Shown here piece by piece: positions 1 through 8,316 of a stretch of DNA of 64,000 nucleotides. Every line of letters begins with the position of its first letter. Positions within the stretch are counted from its first letter, which is position 1. The notes under the pieces were generated by a model, which was given only the letters and a program-made list of their open reading frames with translations, ran no database searches and was not told the origin of the DNA. The translations under genes were made by a program, and so were the position numbers. The stretch is from SIG480 sp045649265 (GTDB lineage Bacteria; Bacillota; Clostridia; Oscillospirales; JAAYXM01): NCBI GenBank assembly GCA_045649265.1, contig JAZRPO010000006.1, positions 12,970 through 76,969 on the forward strand, written 5' to 3'.

Positions 1-177
1 ATCTAATCCAAGTTTTTTAAGCTCTCGTATAATTACAGCTTCACCGCTTGAGCCGATTGAAGAAACAAGCAAAACGGAGGCTATGCCTATTGTTATGGAA
101 AGCATCGTGAGCACAGTTCTCATTTTTCCTCTGAAAGCATTGATTGCCGATAATTTTAAAACATCAAAAAATAACAT
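1..177 (-). CDS. ABC transporter permease, FtsX/MacB type (N-terminal fragment)
   Basis: Only the first 59 codons are present; the gene runs off the left edge of the window. The start ATG at 177-175 overlaps the stop of the upstream adaptor gene as TAATG, so the two are translationally coupled. The fragment begins MLFFDVLKLSAINAF, then RGKMRTVLTMLSITIGIASV. A short cytoplasmic amphipathic start, a basic RGKMRT segment and a first membrane helix are the usual N-terminus of MacB/FtsX-like permeases of macrolide or antimicrobial-peptide exporters. Pairing with an HlyD-type adaptor supports a tripartite-style efflux pump. The ATPase gene, expected nearby, is not in the window. Substrate unknown. 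Confidence 0.75.
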   Translation of the reverse strand, partial: MLFFDVLKLSAINAFRGKMRTVLTMLSITIGIASVLLVSSIGSSGEAVIIRELKKLGLD

Positions 178-1175
178 TATTCCCTCACTGATACAGTAAC
201 TTGCATTCCTTCTTTTAAATTCTCATCCGGATTGAAGATTATTCTGTTCTTTTTATTTACCCCTGATATAATTTCCACTTCGTTTTCAAGTTCGTGCCCT
301 GTCTTTATTAAATGTTTTCTGGCTGTATTATCGTTCTCGACGCAAAAGACAAACTCATTGCCGTTTTCATCCTGTCTTATGCACTCATACGGGAGTATAA
401 GGGCATTTTTTATGGTATTTACCGTTATTTTTGCATTGACGGTAAGTTCGGGTATAAAGAGTTTATTGCTTGAATTTGGGCGTATTACGGCGCTGATAAA
501 GGTCTTCCCCTCTCCTGTTATAGACGGAATATATGTTGCTGTGGGTTTTATTGATTCGATTTTTCCCGAATAAACATTTTCGCCAAAGGCTTCAGCACTT
601 ATTTTTGCATCCGTTCCGGGTTTAATTTTTGTTGAATATGCCTCAGGTATCATTGTTTCTATATACAGATTTGAAAAATCAGAAACGCTGATCGCTTTTT
701 TAATAGGAGCAATGTTTTCACCCATTTTGATATTTAAATCAGTAATAATCCCATCTATCGGGCTACTGATTATATTTTTTTCACTTGAAATATAAGAAAA
801 CGAGCTTATATCAGGAATTTCTATTCCGTATTCCTTAAAAACTTCATAAATTTCACTTGTATTTAAGTTGTTTTCAACATCATTAAAAACCTCTTCGGAA
901 ATCTCTTCAACCTCAAATAACGGGTCACCTTGATTAACGCTCTGTCCCTCATCGACAAAAACATCTTTTACTTGCGAAAGATGTTTAACATATATGTCTT
1001 TCCTGTTCCCCTCTTTTATTCGTCCTTCAGCATTTATATGGTCTGTAATATTTTTTTCTATCGGATATACTGCTGTTACATTAATCTCATCAGTTGATGT
1101 TTTGTTCGGTGCATTAAGATGCATAATTGAAATGATTGCAAGAGTAACAACAATAAGAGTAATATTTTTTTTCAT
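177..1175 (-). CDS. HlyD/RND-type efflux periplasmic adaptor subunit
   Basis: This is a 332-residue membrane-fusion protein that would link an ABC exporter to the cell exterior. An N-terminal membrane anchor occupies about residues 4-20. The two halves of a biotinyl-lipoyl-like domain lie at about 66-90 (DVFVDEGQSVNQGDPLFEVE) and 133-165 (SSPIDGIITDLNIKMGENI). The alpha-hairpin between them is very short, as in Gram-positive adaptors. Beta-barrel and membrane-proximal segments follow (about 170-330). The start is set by GGAGGG six bases upstream. The gene is coupled to the downstream permease by TAATG. The family assignment is firm; the substrate (drug, bacteriocin or peptide) cannot be read from the sequence. 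Confidence 0.85.
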   Translation of the reverse strand: MKKNITLIVVTLAIISIMHLNAPNKTSTDEINVTAVYPIEKNITDHINAEGRIKEGNRKDIYVKHLSQVKDVFVDEGQSVNQGDPLFEVEEISEEVFNDVENNLNTSEIYEVFKEYGIEIPDISSFSYISSEKNIISSPIDGIITDLNIKMGENIAPIKKAISVSDFSNLYIETMIPEAYSTKIKPGTDAKISAEAFGENVYSGKIESIKPTATYIPSITGEGKTFISAVIRPNSSNKLFIPELTVNAKITVNTIKNALILPYECIRQDENGNEFVFCVENDNTARKHLIKTGHELENEVEIISGVNKKNRIIFNPDENLKEGMQVTVSVRE

Positions 1176-1245
1176 TTCACCCTCCGAAAGAAAGAATAAA
1201 TAACAATTTTACGCAAATAACTATAAAAAAAGAGGTGGGAAATTT

Positions 1246-1455
1246 ATGAGCATAATTCCCTGCATAAGTAAATGCAAATTTCAAAAAAACGGAATTTGTG
1301 TACTTGAAAGCACAAATTATTACGTTACTTCGCTTAACTGCGGATGTGTTTATTATGTCCCGAAAGACGAATGTAAATACAAAAAAGCTTCAAGTAAGAA
1401 GGATGGAAACCTTTTAAAAGTAGCTGGGCTAATTAATATGCACACCAAAAGTTAG
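1246..1455 (+). CDS. Small Cys-rich protein of unknown function
   Basis: This is a 69-residue protein with six cysteines in its first 43 residues (C6, C10, C18, C32, C34, C43) and a lysine-rich C-terminus. The ribosome site AAAGAGGTGGG lies directly upstream of ATG. The short N-terminal pattern IPCxxKCxFQKxGxC resembles small clostridial proteins that automatic annotation often labels, without good reason, as 'hydroxymyristoyl-ACP dehydratase'. No enzyme fold fits in this length. The cysteines could bind zinc or an Fe-S cluster. The gene is divergent from the efflux operon and monocistronic. Function unknown. Confidence 0.7.
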   Translation: MSIIPCISKCKFQKNGICVLESTNYYVTSLNCGCVYYVPKDECKYKKASSKKDGNLLKVAGLINMHTKS

Positions 1456-1496
1456 ACGTTTTTAAAGATAAATATTTACATTATACAACTAAAAGC

Positions 1497-1526
1497 AATG
1501 AGTCCGGTATTGTTACCGGACTCATT
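1497..1526 (-). terminator. Hairpin terminator after the LDH-like gene
   Basis: A perfect 13-bp stem (AATGAGTCCGGTA paired to its complement) with a 4-base loop lies about 70 bases past the stop of the dehydrogenase. The minus strand continues with GCTTTTAG, a weak T-tract. It also lies 42 bases past the stop of the converging small Cys-rich gene, so it could act in both directions. Confidence 0.7.
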
Positions 1527-1597
1527 CACTGACAATTCAATATTTAATTCGTCTAAATTTTGATGTTAACATCATCTCGCTGCTTTGCTTTTGAGAT

Positions 1598-2542
1598 TTA
1601 CATGCACTGCTCAAGAACTCGCTTGCATGTTTCTGCTGATTTTCTGAAGAGAGCACATTCATCTTCAGTAATAGCAGGAATTAAAACTTTTTTCGCCCCA
1701 CTTGAACCAATAATCGTAGGAAGAGAGAGAGCAACATCATATACTCCGAGTTCTCCGTTGAGAACTGTGGTGACTGTTCTTATTGTATCGCTGTCTCTCA
1801 TGAGTGAATCAACAAGCGTCTCTACACAAACCGCTACACCGTAGTAAGTAGCGCCTTTTCTCTTTATAATCTCTGCTCCCCCGGTTTTAATTTGTTCAAG
1901 CACGTCAAATTTCAATTGATCATTTAAATTGATTTGGTTCGCTGCGCAATAATCATCAATCTGGATTCCTGCGATATGGGTGTTGCTCCAGACAGGAACC
2001 TGAGAATCTCCGTGTTCCCCAATGATGTAACTGTGAATATTGGTACAGTCTATCCCTGTGATTGAAGCAAGTGCACTACGAAAACGAATAGAATCCAGAG
2101 TTGTACCGCTTCCGAGAACCATTCCTTTGGGAAGGCCCGTCCACTTCTGAATCATATATGTCAGAATATCAACGGGGTTTGCTACAACAAGGATAACACC
2201 ACCATTGTAGTACTTCATAATGTTCTCGGTGATATTTCTTGCGATAGCCGTATTCTTGCGAGCAAGATCAAGGCGAGTTTCACCGGGCTTTCTGTTTGCG
2301 CCCGCTGTAACAACAATAACGTTACAGTCCTTGACACAAGAATAATCCCCGGCATAAACATCCATATCCCCGATAAAAGGAAGAGCATGAGAAATGTCTG
2401 CAGCCTCACCAATTGCTTTGTCAATGTTCGTATCAATTAAAACGAGCTCAGAACATGTCTTTTTGAGTGCGAGTGTAAAAGCTGAAGCGGCACCTACAAA
2501 GCCGGCACCGATTATGGCTACCTTGGATTTTCTTTTTTTCAT
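1598..2542 (-). CDS. ldh: L-lactate dehydrogenase family protein (LDH/MDH type)
   Basis: This is a 314-residue NAD-dependent 2-hydroxyacid dehydrogenase, expected to interconvert pyruvate and lactate in the cytosol. The Rossmann motif GAGFVG is near residue 12. The active-site loop is GANRKPGETR (80-89), Asp150 and Arg153 sit in LDSIRFR, and the catalytic His177 is in GEHGDSQVP. A GTG four codons upstream is in frame, but GGGAG spaced 5 bases before the ATG favours the ATG chosen here. Oddity: position 84 is Arg where the classical Bacillus enzyme has Gln102, the residue that separates LDH from malate dehydrogenase. The overall sequence and the GETR loop still favour LDH. The gene lies 67 bases after rplT with no terminator between. 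Confidence 0.87.
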   Translation of the reverse strand: MKKRKSKVAIIGAGFVGAASAFTLALKKTCSELVLIDTNIDKAIGEAADISHALPFIGDMDVYAGDYSCVKDCNVIVVTAGANRKPGETRLDLARKNTAIARNITENIMKYYNGGVILVVANPVDILTYMIQKWTGLPKGMVLGSGTTLDSIRFRSALASITGIDCTNIHSYIIGEHGDSQVPVWSNTHIAGIQIDDYCAANQINLNDQLKFDVLEQIKTGGAEIIKRKGATYYGVAVCVETLVDSLMRDSDTIRTVTTVLNGELGVYDVALSLPTIIGSSGAKKVLIPAITEDECALFRKSAETCKRVLEQCM

Positions 2543-2609
2543 GATTGCTCCCACATTCTTTCACTTAAAATTGACATACTCATATTCTGCTCAAAAGATA
2601 CATAAATAT

Positions 2610-2963
2610 TCATATCTTGGATTTAGCAAGCTCAACAAGTGCAGTGAATGCCGCAGGATCGTTATGAGCCATATCTGCAAGCATCTTACGGTTAATGTCA
2701 ACGTTTGCTTTTTTAAGACCATTCATAAAGCGGGAATAGTTCATTCCATTCATCTTTGCAGCTGCAGAAATTCTGGTGATCCAAAGACGGCGGAAATCAC
2801 GCTTTTTGCGTTTACGGCCAACATAAGCATATGTCAAAGACTTCATGACAGCCTGATTAGCCATCTTAAAGTGTTTGGATTTAGCACCCCAATAGCCCTT
2901 TGCGAGCTTTAAAATCTTTTTTCTTCTTTTGCGCGTCATCATTGCGCCTTTAACTCTAGCCAT
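2610..2963 (-). CDS. rplT: 50S ribosomal protein L20
   Basis: A 117-residue basic protein with the typical start MARVKGAMMTRKRRKKILK and the conserved GYWGAKSKHFK segment. L20 binds 23S rRNA early in 50S assembly. In Firmicutes it also represses its own infC-rpmI-rplT operon through the leader mRNA. It is the last gene of that operon here, 27 bases after rpmI, with the strong ribosome site AGGAGG. Length and order are as usual for the family. Confidence 0.98.
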   Translation of the reverse strand: MARVKGAMMTRKRRKKILKLAKGYWGAKSKHFKMANQAVMKSLTYAYVGRKRKKRDFRRLWITRISAAAKMNGMNYSRFMNGLKKANVDINRKMLADMAHNDPAAFTALVELAKSKI

Positions 2964-2990
2964 TATAAAAAACCTCCTGTTACGTAAATC

Positions 2991-3188
2991 TTAATTGTAA
3001 GGAACTAAACGCTTGAGAGTTGCTTCATTAGCCGGCGAAGCATATGCTGCCTGGCGGAGGCCTCTCTTGAGTTTCGTGCTCTTCTTGTTCAAGATGTGAC
3101 GGCGATTTGCACGATTGATTTTTACCTTGCCGTTTTTTGTAACCTTGAAGCGCTTTGATGCACCACTGTGTGTTTTAATCTTTGGCAT
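2991..3188 (-). CDS. rpmI: 50S ribosomal protein L35
   Basis: A 65-residue basic protein beginning MPKIKTHSGASKRFKVTKNG, which is diagnostic of L35. It is the middle gene of infC-rpmI-rplT, 28 bases after infC, with GAGGAG upstream of ATG. It is a structural component of the 50S subunit. Confidence 0.98.
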   Translation of the reverse strand: MPKIKTHSGASKRFKVTKNGKVKINRANRRHILNKKSTKLKRGLRQAAYASPANEATLKRLVPYN

Positions 3189-3216
3189 TTTTATTTCTCC
3201 TCTCGTTTATTGATTA

Positions 3217-3744
3217 TTAATTTGATTTTGGCGGAAACTTTGACGTAAGAAACATAATCATCTGTCGCCCTTCAAACTTCGGAAGCTTGTCAACGTTGCT
3301 GAATTCTGAGCATCCGTCAGCAAAGCGATTAAGAAGGTCTGTTCCGAGATTCGTATGAGCAAGCTCACGCCCTTTGAAGCGGACGGCAACTTTAACCTTG
3401 CATCCTGCTTTCAAGAAACGGATAGCATTATTCATTTTAACTTCAAAGTCATGTACATCAATGCTCGGAGTCATTCTGACCTCCTTTACATCAATAACAC
3501 GCTGATTTTTGCGTGCTTCCTTTTCTTTCTTTTCCTGCTCAAATTTAAACTTGCCGTAATCCATAATTCTGCATACAGGCGGCACAGCCTGCGGAGCAAT
3601 CTTGACAAGGTCAAGCCCGCTTTCGTCGGCTAATTTCAAAGCTTCAGCTGCTGAAACGATGCCGACCTGGTTCCCTTCTGCATCAATAAGCCGGATTTCT
3701 TTGTCGCGAATCTCTTCGTTGATTTGATGTTCTAACTTGCTGAT
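3217..3744 (-). CDS. infC: Translation initiation factor IF-3, ATC start
   Basis: IF-3 binds the 30S subunit and proofreads start-codon choice. The frame opens after an in-frame TAG. Between that stop and the conserved N-terminus there is no ATG, GTG or TTG; the codons after GGAGG read TGC TTT AGT ATC AGC AAG TTA. An ATC at 3744-3742, nine bases after GGAGG, gives a 175-residue protein starting (M)SKLEHQINEEIRDKEIRL, which matches the family's length and N-terminus. The first conventional start codon (TTG at 3639) would remove 35 conserved residues. A non-canonical start (AUU, AUA or AUC) is a known infC trait, used for feedback by IF-3 itself. First gene of infC-rpmI-rplT. Confidence 0.93.
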   Translation of the reverse strand: MSKLEHQINEEIRDKEIRLIDAEGNQVGIVSAAEALKLADESGLDLVKIAPQAVPPVCRIMDYGKFKFEQEKKEKEARKNQRVIDVKEVRMTPSIDVHDFEVKMNNAIRFLKAGCKVKVAVRFKGRELAHTNLGTDLLNRFADGCSEFSNVDKLPKFEGRQMIMFLTSKFPPKSN

Positions 3745-3753
3745 ACTAAAGCA

Positions 3754-3758
3754 CCTCC
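3754..3758 (-). promoter_or_regulatory. infC ribosome-binding site that fixes the ATC start
   Basis: GGAGG nine bases before ATC. It decides the unusual start codon, because no other initiator is within reach. It lies seven bases beyond the T-tract of the upstream attenuator, so readthrough and translation are physically linked. Confidence 0.85.
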
Positions 3759-3759
3759 A

Positions 3760-3793
3760 AAACTAAAAAGCACGGGTAAACTGTACCCGTGCT
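3760..3793 (-). terminator. Attenuator hairpin in the infC operon leader
   Basis: A 10-bp stem (AGCACGGGTA, loop of 5, TACCCGTGCT) followed on the minus strand by TTTTTAGTTTT, placed directly before the infC ribosome site. A terminator inside a leader of about 150 bases, between the promoter and an IF3-L35-L20 operon, is the arrangement of the L20-controlled attenuator known in Bacillus. L20 responsiveness here is inference. Confidence 0.85.
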
Positions 3794-3902
3794 CATAAAG
3801 TCTGAAAATAACGGCAATTATGCCAAAACAGAGACAATATTAACCTCTTTACAATTGTTTGAGGTGAGGACGGGAAAGCCCTACTTTCTTCTTAACGTTG
3901 GT

Positions 3903-3931
3903 AGTATATCACGATAAGATAATTTTGTCAA
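3903..3931 (-). promoter_or_regulatory. Sigma-A promoter of infC-rpmI-rplT
   Basis: TTGACA (3931-3926), a 17-base spacer and TATACT (3908-3903): a near-perfect housekeeping promoter about 160 bases upstream of infC. Confidence 0.9.
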
Positions 3932-3948
3932 GAAAAAGAAGTATATTT

Positions 3949-5250
3949 TTACAATAAATCATTGGAAATAAGATCATCATACGTTTCTCTCTTTACAACA
4001 AGCCTATCTTTCCCACCTTTTATCATAACAACCGGAGGGCGCGGAACTCTGTTGTAATTTGATGACATTGAATAATTGTATGCGCCTGTCGTAAGAACGG
4101 CGAGCATATCCCCTGCCGAAATCTCAGGCAGTTGTATATTCTCACCAAGCAAATCTCCGCTCTCACAGTTGCGCCCTGCAATCGTATATGTGTTTACTGG
4201 TTCCTCAAGCGGGCGATGCGGCAAAAGCATTGAATATTCGGAATGATAAAGTGCATAGCGAGGGTTGTCCGTCATTCCTCCATCAACCGAAACATATGTC
4301 CTTATACCTTCAATTTTTTTTACAGAGCCGACGGTGTAGACGGTAATTCCCGCATCTGCAACAATTGAACGCCCGGGCTCAATTGAAAGGAAAGGAAGGC
4401 TTAAACCGAGAGCAGCTGCCTCTTTCTTGACAACATCCGTAAAGTTTCTGACAGAGGAAATGATTTTCTGGGGGTCATCCTTTTCAACGTATCTGACTCC
4501 AAATCCTCCGCCGAGATTCAATCCTGAAACCTCAAAACCAAGCTCGTTCTTGATTTTTGCAATAAACTTCATCATTATACTTGCTGCATGAGCAAAAGGC
4601 TCTGAATCAAAAATCTGGGAGCCGATATGACAGTGAAGGCCAATAAGCCTTATATTTTTAAGCTTCAAAGCATCCGAAACTATTTCAAAAGCTTCGCCGT
4701 TTTCAAGTGCAACGCCAAATTTCGAATCAATCTGGCCTGTTTTCACAAAATCGTGCGTATGTGCATCTACTCCCGGTTTTACCCTGAATGAAATATTTGC
4801 AACTTGGGAAAGCTTTTCAGCCTCTTCGTTTATTGCATAAAGCTCTTCGCGATTATCTACTATAAACTCTTTAATGTTGTTTTTTAGAGCAAAGGAAATT
4901 TCCTCGCGGGTTTTGTTGTTGCCGTGAAAGGAAATTTTTTCAGAAGGAAAATTTGCAGCGAGTGCAGTAAAAAGCTCTCCTCCTGAAACAACGTCAGCCC
5001 CTAGGCCTTCTTCTTCAATAATTTTATAAATCGCTTTTGTGGAAAAAGCCTTGCTTGCGTAATGAACTGAAAATCTTTCACCATAGCACTGCGACATAGC
5101 ATCAATATAAAGCTTGCAGGTGCGCCGAATTTTTTCCTCATCCATAATATAGAGAGGTGTTCCGTATTTTTCAGTTAGAGAAACGACATCTGCGCCGCCG
5201 ATTGTAAGATGACCAATATTATTTACGGACAACGAATCTGAAATAAACAA
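3949..5250 (-). CDS. lysA: Diaminopimelate decarboxylase
   Basis: A PLP enzyme that converts meso-diaminopimelate to lysine, the last step of lysine synthesis. About 433 residues, fold III (alanine-racemase-like barrel). The PLP lysine is in HYASKAF (about 67), the Gly-rich loop is NLGGGFGVRY (about 245), and SIEPGRSIV and GAYNYSMSSNYN complete the active site. Start: an in-frame GTG at 5259 is fused to the ribosome site, while TTG at 5250 is eight bases after AGGAGG, so TTG is preferred. Last gene of the tig-clpP-clpX-lon-ysxC run, 18 bases after ysxC; an odd partner for chaperone and protease genes. The infC promoter begins 18 bases past its stop and there is no clear terminator. Confidence 0.95.
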   Translation of the reverse strand: MFISDSLSVNNIGHLTIGGADVVSLTEKYGTPLYIMDEEKIRRTCKLYIDAMSQCYGERFSVHYASKAFSTKAIYKIIEEEGLGADVVSGGELFTALAANFPSEKISFHGNNKTREEISFALKNNIKEFIVDNREELYAINEEAEKLSQVANISFRVKPGVDAHTHDFVKTGQIDSKFGVALENGEAFEIVSDALKLKNIRLIGLHCHIGSQIFDSEPFAHAASIMMKFIAKIKNELGFEVSGLNLGGGFGVRYVEKDDPQKIISSVRNFTDVVKKEAAALGLSLPFLSIEPGRSIVADAGITVYTVGSVKKIEGIRTYVSVDGGMTDNPRYALYHSEYSMLLPHRPLEEPVNTYTIAGRNCESGDLLGENIQLPEISAGDMLAVLTTGAYNYSMSSNYNRVPRPPVVMIKGGKDRLVVKRETYDDLISNDLL

Positions 5251-5268
5251 TTCTGACACCTCCTGTAT

Positions 5269-5868
5269 TTATTCAAGTGAATTTTGGATAACCCGCACAA
5301 GCTCATCTTTGCCTGCTCCCTTTTCTGCGGAAAACGGAATAATGATTTCTATGGGAATATTAAGCGTGTCCGAAATAAGCTTCAAAGCCTCGGAAACTTG
5401 ACTTTTTTTAAGCTTATCCAATTTATTGGCAATAACATAAAATGGCATTTCTGACTGAATAAACCAGTTCGCCATTATGATATCGTCATCCGTCGGTTTG
5501 TGTCGGATATCGACAATAAAGATACCAAGATTAAATGAATCATCGCGATTCAGATATGTTTCAATAAGTTTTGCCCATCTCTTTTTTTCACTCATCGAAA
5601 CTTTTGCATATCCATACCCGGGCAAATCTACAAAATATGCCTTTTTATCAATAAGAAAATAGTTGATGTGTATTGTTTTTCCCGGAGAAGCTCCGACTCT
5701 CGCAAAGTTTTTTCTGTTTAAAACTCTGTTTATAACAGAGGACTTCCCCACGTTTGATTTTCCGGCAAAAATAATCTGCGGAAAGTCGGTTTCAATAAAT
5801 CCTGCCGGGGTTGCGGCAGACTTGACAAATTCTGCGATATGCAAATTAAGATTGGGCTTTCCTGTCAT
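5269..5868 (-). CDS. ysxC: Ribosome biogenesis GTP-binding protein YsxC/EngB
   Basis: A 199-residue TrmE-Era-like GTPase that assists 50S subunit assembly. G1 is GKSNVGKSS (36-44), G3 is DLPGYGYAK, G4 is NKLDKL and G5 is FSAEKGAG. An in-frame ATG 14 codons upstream would overlap lon by 31 bases. The ATG chosen is preceded by AGGAG with an 8-base gap and starts MTGKPNLNLHIAEF as in the family. The stop codon of lon lies inside this gene's ribosome site, giving tight coupling. The lon-ysxC neighbourhood is the same in Bacillus. Confidence 0.95.
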   Translation of the reverse strand: MTGKPNLNLHIAEFVKSAATPAGFIETDFPQIIFAGKSNVGKSSVINRVLNRKNFARVGASPGKTIHINYFLIDKKAYFVDLPGYGYAKVSMSEKKRWAKLIETYLNRDDSFNLGIFIVDIRHKPTDDDIIMANWFIQSEMPFYVIANKLDKLKKSQVSEALKLISDTLNIPIEIIIPFSAEKGAGKDELVRVIQNSLE

Positions 5869-5879
5869 AACCTTTTCTC

Positions 5880-8303
5880 CTATTGCCTGATTCCTCTGAT
5901 TTCTCCGCATGGACGGGAATCTTCGGCAAGTGATGTATAAGCTTCTTCTGCATTTTTCGGGCTGTCTGTCGGTTCAGGAAGATCTATTGCACATCTGATA
6001 ACCTGGTCAGCATGGCTTACGGGGCAAAAAGAAAGCTCTTTTCTCACTGTCTTGTCTATCTCATCGAGGTCCTTAATATTATCCTCAGGAATGATGACGG
6101 TTTTAATTCCGTGTCGATAAGCCGCCATTGTTTTTTCTTTGAGGCCTCCTATTGCAAGAACTCTGCCACGGATGGAGATTTCACCAGTCATTGCAATATC
6201 ATTCTTTGCGGGAGCTCCCACGAGCGCCGAAACAAGCGCGGTTGCGATAGTAATTCCCGCAGATGGACCATCCTTCGGGATTGCACCTTCAGGAAAATGA
6301 ATGTGAATATCACGTGTTTTATAAAAATCAGGTGTAATGTTATATTGCTTTACACGACTTCTGACGTATGTCAGAGCTGCTTTTGCGGATTCACTCATAA
6401 CAGTTCCGAGATTTCCGGTGATCTCAATCTTTCCGGTGCCCTCAGTGACATTAACTTCAACTTCAAGCATCTCACCTCCGACTGAAGTCCATGCAAGACC
6501 GTTAACAACTCCTGGCTCGGTACCGCCGGAGATCCCTTCCTGTTTAAACTTTTCAACACCGAGAAAATCAGAAACATTATTTGCCGTTATTTTAACTTTT
6601 TCAGTATTTCCAGAAACAATAAGCTTTGCAACTTTTCTCATGATTGTTCCGATTTCGCGTTCAAGAGTTCTCACTCCCGCTTCGCGTGTATAGCTTGAAA
6701 TTATCTTATAAATTGCATCATCAGTGATTTTGACGAGAGAAGAATTGATGCCGTTTTTAATCATTTGCTTCTTAATGAGATAATTTCTGGCTATTTGGAA
6801 CTTATCCTCGACAGTATAGCTTGTTAATTCTATAACCTCCATTCTGTCAAGAAGCGGAAGCGGAATTGTTGATGTTGTATTTGCGGTTGTTATGAAGAAA
6901 ATATCTGATAAATCAAAAGGAACTTCGAGATAATGGTCGCGGAATGCTATGTTCTGCTCGGAATCAAGAACTTCAAGCATCGCAGCTGATGGGTCTCCTC
7001 TGAAATCGCTTGACATTTTATCGATTTCATCAAGAAGAATCAAGGCATTTTTAGAGCCGGCGAGCTTAACTGCGTTCATAATTCTACCAGGCATTGCACC
7101 GATATAGGTTTTTCTATGCCCCCTGATATCGGCCTCATCACGCACTCCGCCAAGAGAGAGCCTCGCAAACTTTCTGCCCATTGCATCAGCAATACTCTTC
7201 CCTATTGACGTTTTTCCCACACCCGGAGGGCCGACAAGACAGATTATCTGGCTGTTTCCTTTTGGAGCAAGCTGCTTAACTGCAAGAGTTTCAAGAATTC
7301 GCTCTTTAACCTTATCCATTCCGTAATGTTCACGGTCAAGAATTTTTTGTGCCGCAGAAAGGCTCAGCTTATTTTTTGTTGACTTGTTCCACGGGAGTTC
7401 TAACACCGAATCAAGGTAGGCACGGATTACACCGCTTTCGGGCGAATTAACCTGCATTTTACGAAGTCTTCCTGCTTCCTTAATGAGCTTTTCGGAAATT
7501 TCCTCAGTGAGCTTAAGAGCTTCAATTCTTGAGATATATTCCTCGTATTCACTTTCGTTCTCATCGCCATCGCCAAGCTCATCATGAATGGCTTTCATTT
7601 GCTCACGGAGAAAGTAATCCCGCTGATTTTTGTCCATTTGTTCCTGAACCTTGCCGGCAATGCTTGTTTCAACCTTATAAATTTCAAGTTCACGAAGAAG
7701 AAGCTTGTGTACAAGAAAAAGACGCTTGTATGGGTGAAGCTCCTCTAAAACCATTTGTTTATTAGTGAATCTTGACGGTATACTTTGCGCGATGTAGTCG
7801 GCGAGATCACCCATGCTTTCTGCTGAAATAACATTAAGCATAACATCATTTGAAAGCTTTGGAGCAAACTCAATATATTCTGAAAAAAGATCCTGAGTGG
7901 TTCGCACAAGCGCCTCACACTTAACGGTGTTTTCCCTTGGTTTTGGAATTGCAAGCTCCTCAACCTCAGCTTCCATAAAGGGTTCTGTATGAATGATTTT
8001 AAGTATTTTTGCTCTGTAAACTCCCTCAACGAGAACTCTTGTGTTGTTGGCAGGAAATTTGAGAACCTGCTTAACGCGAGCAACAGTTCCTACCAAATAA
8101 ATGTCATCAGGCTTTGGATTATCAGTTCTGATTTCTTTTTGTGCGACTAAAAAAATATTCTGGTCCTTAGCCATTGCACTGTCAAGAGATTTCATGGATT
8201 TATCACGCCCAACGTCGAAGTTGAGCATCATATGCGGAAATGCCGTAAGTCCGCGAAGCGGAAGAATCGGCATTATACTTCTCCTCATTGTATTTTCAGG
8301 CAT
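5880..8303 (-). CDS. lon: ATP-dependent protease Lon (LonA)
   Basis: 807 residues, the normal LonA length. The N-terminal substrate-binding LON domain (about 10-205) is followed by a coiled coil (about 215-290). The AAA+ module has Walker A GPPGVGKT (358-365) and Walker B ALILLDEIDK. The C-terminal serine protease has catalytic Ser in PKDGPSAG and Lys in GGLKEKTMA. It degrades misfolded and regulatory proteins in the cytosol. The ribosome site AAAGGAG is seven bases before ATG. It follows clpX by 13 bases, so the two proteases are co-expressed. Confidence 0.98.
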   Translation of the reverse strand: MPENTMRRSIMPILPLRGLTAFPHMMLNFDVGRDKSMKSLDSAMAKDQNIFLVAQKEIRTDNPKPDDIYLVGTVARVKQVLKFPANNTRVLVEGVYRAKILKIIHTEPFMEAEVEELAIPKPRENTVKCEALVRTTQDLFSEYIEFAPKLSNDVMLNVISAESMGDLADYIAQSIPSRFTNKQMVLEELHPYKRLFLVHKLLLRELEIYKVETSIAGKVQEQMDKNQRDYFLREQMKAIHDELGDGDENESEYEEYISRIEALKLTEEISEKLIKEAGRLRKMQVNSPESGVIRAYLDSVLELPWNKSTKNKLSLSAAQKILDREHYGMDKVKERILETLAVKQLAPKGNSQIICLVGPPGVGKTSIGKSIADAMGRKFARLSLGGVRDEADIRGHRKTYIGAMPGRIMNAVKLAGSKNALILLDEIDKMSSDFRGDPSAAMLEVLDSEQNIAFRDHYLEVPFDLSDIFFITTANTTSTIPLPLLDRMEVIELTSYTVEDKFQIARNYLIKKQMIKNGINSSLVKITDDAIYKIISSYTREAGVRTLEREIGTIMRKVAKLIVSGNTEKVKITANNVSDFLGVEKFKQEGISGGTEPGVVNGLAWTSVGGEMLEVEVNVTEGTGKIEITGNLGTVMSESAKAALTYVRSRVKQYNITPDFYKTRDIHIHFPEGAIPKDGPSAGITIATALVSALVGAPAKNDIAMTGEISIRGRVLAIGGLKEKTMAAYRHGIKTVIIPEDNIKDLDEIDKTVRKELSFCPVSHADQVIRCAIDLPEPTDSPKNAEEAYTSLAEDSRPCGEIRGIRQ

Positions 8304-8316
8304 GATATTTTCTCCT

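Noticed and set aside
2543..2554. GTG start for the LDH-like gene
   Set aside because: The GTG precedes the GGGAG ribosome site; the ATG four codons later fits better.
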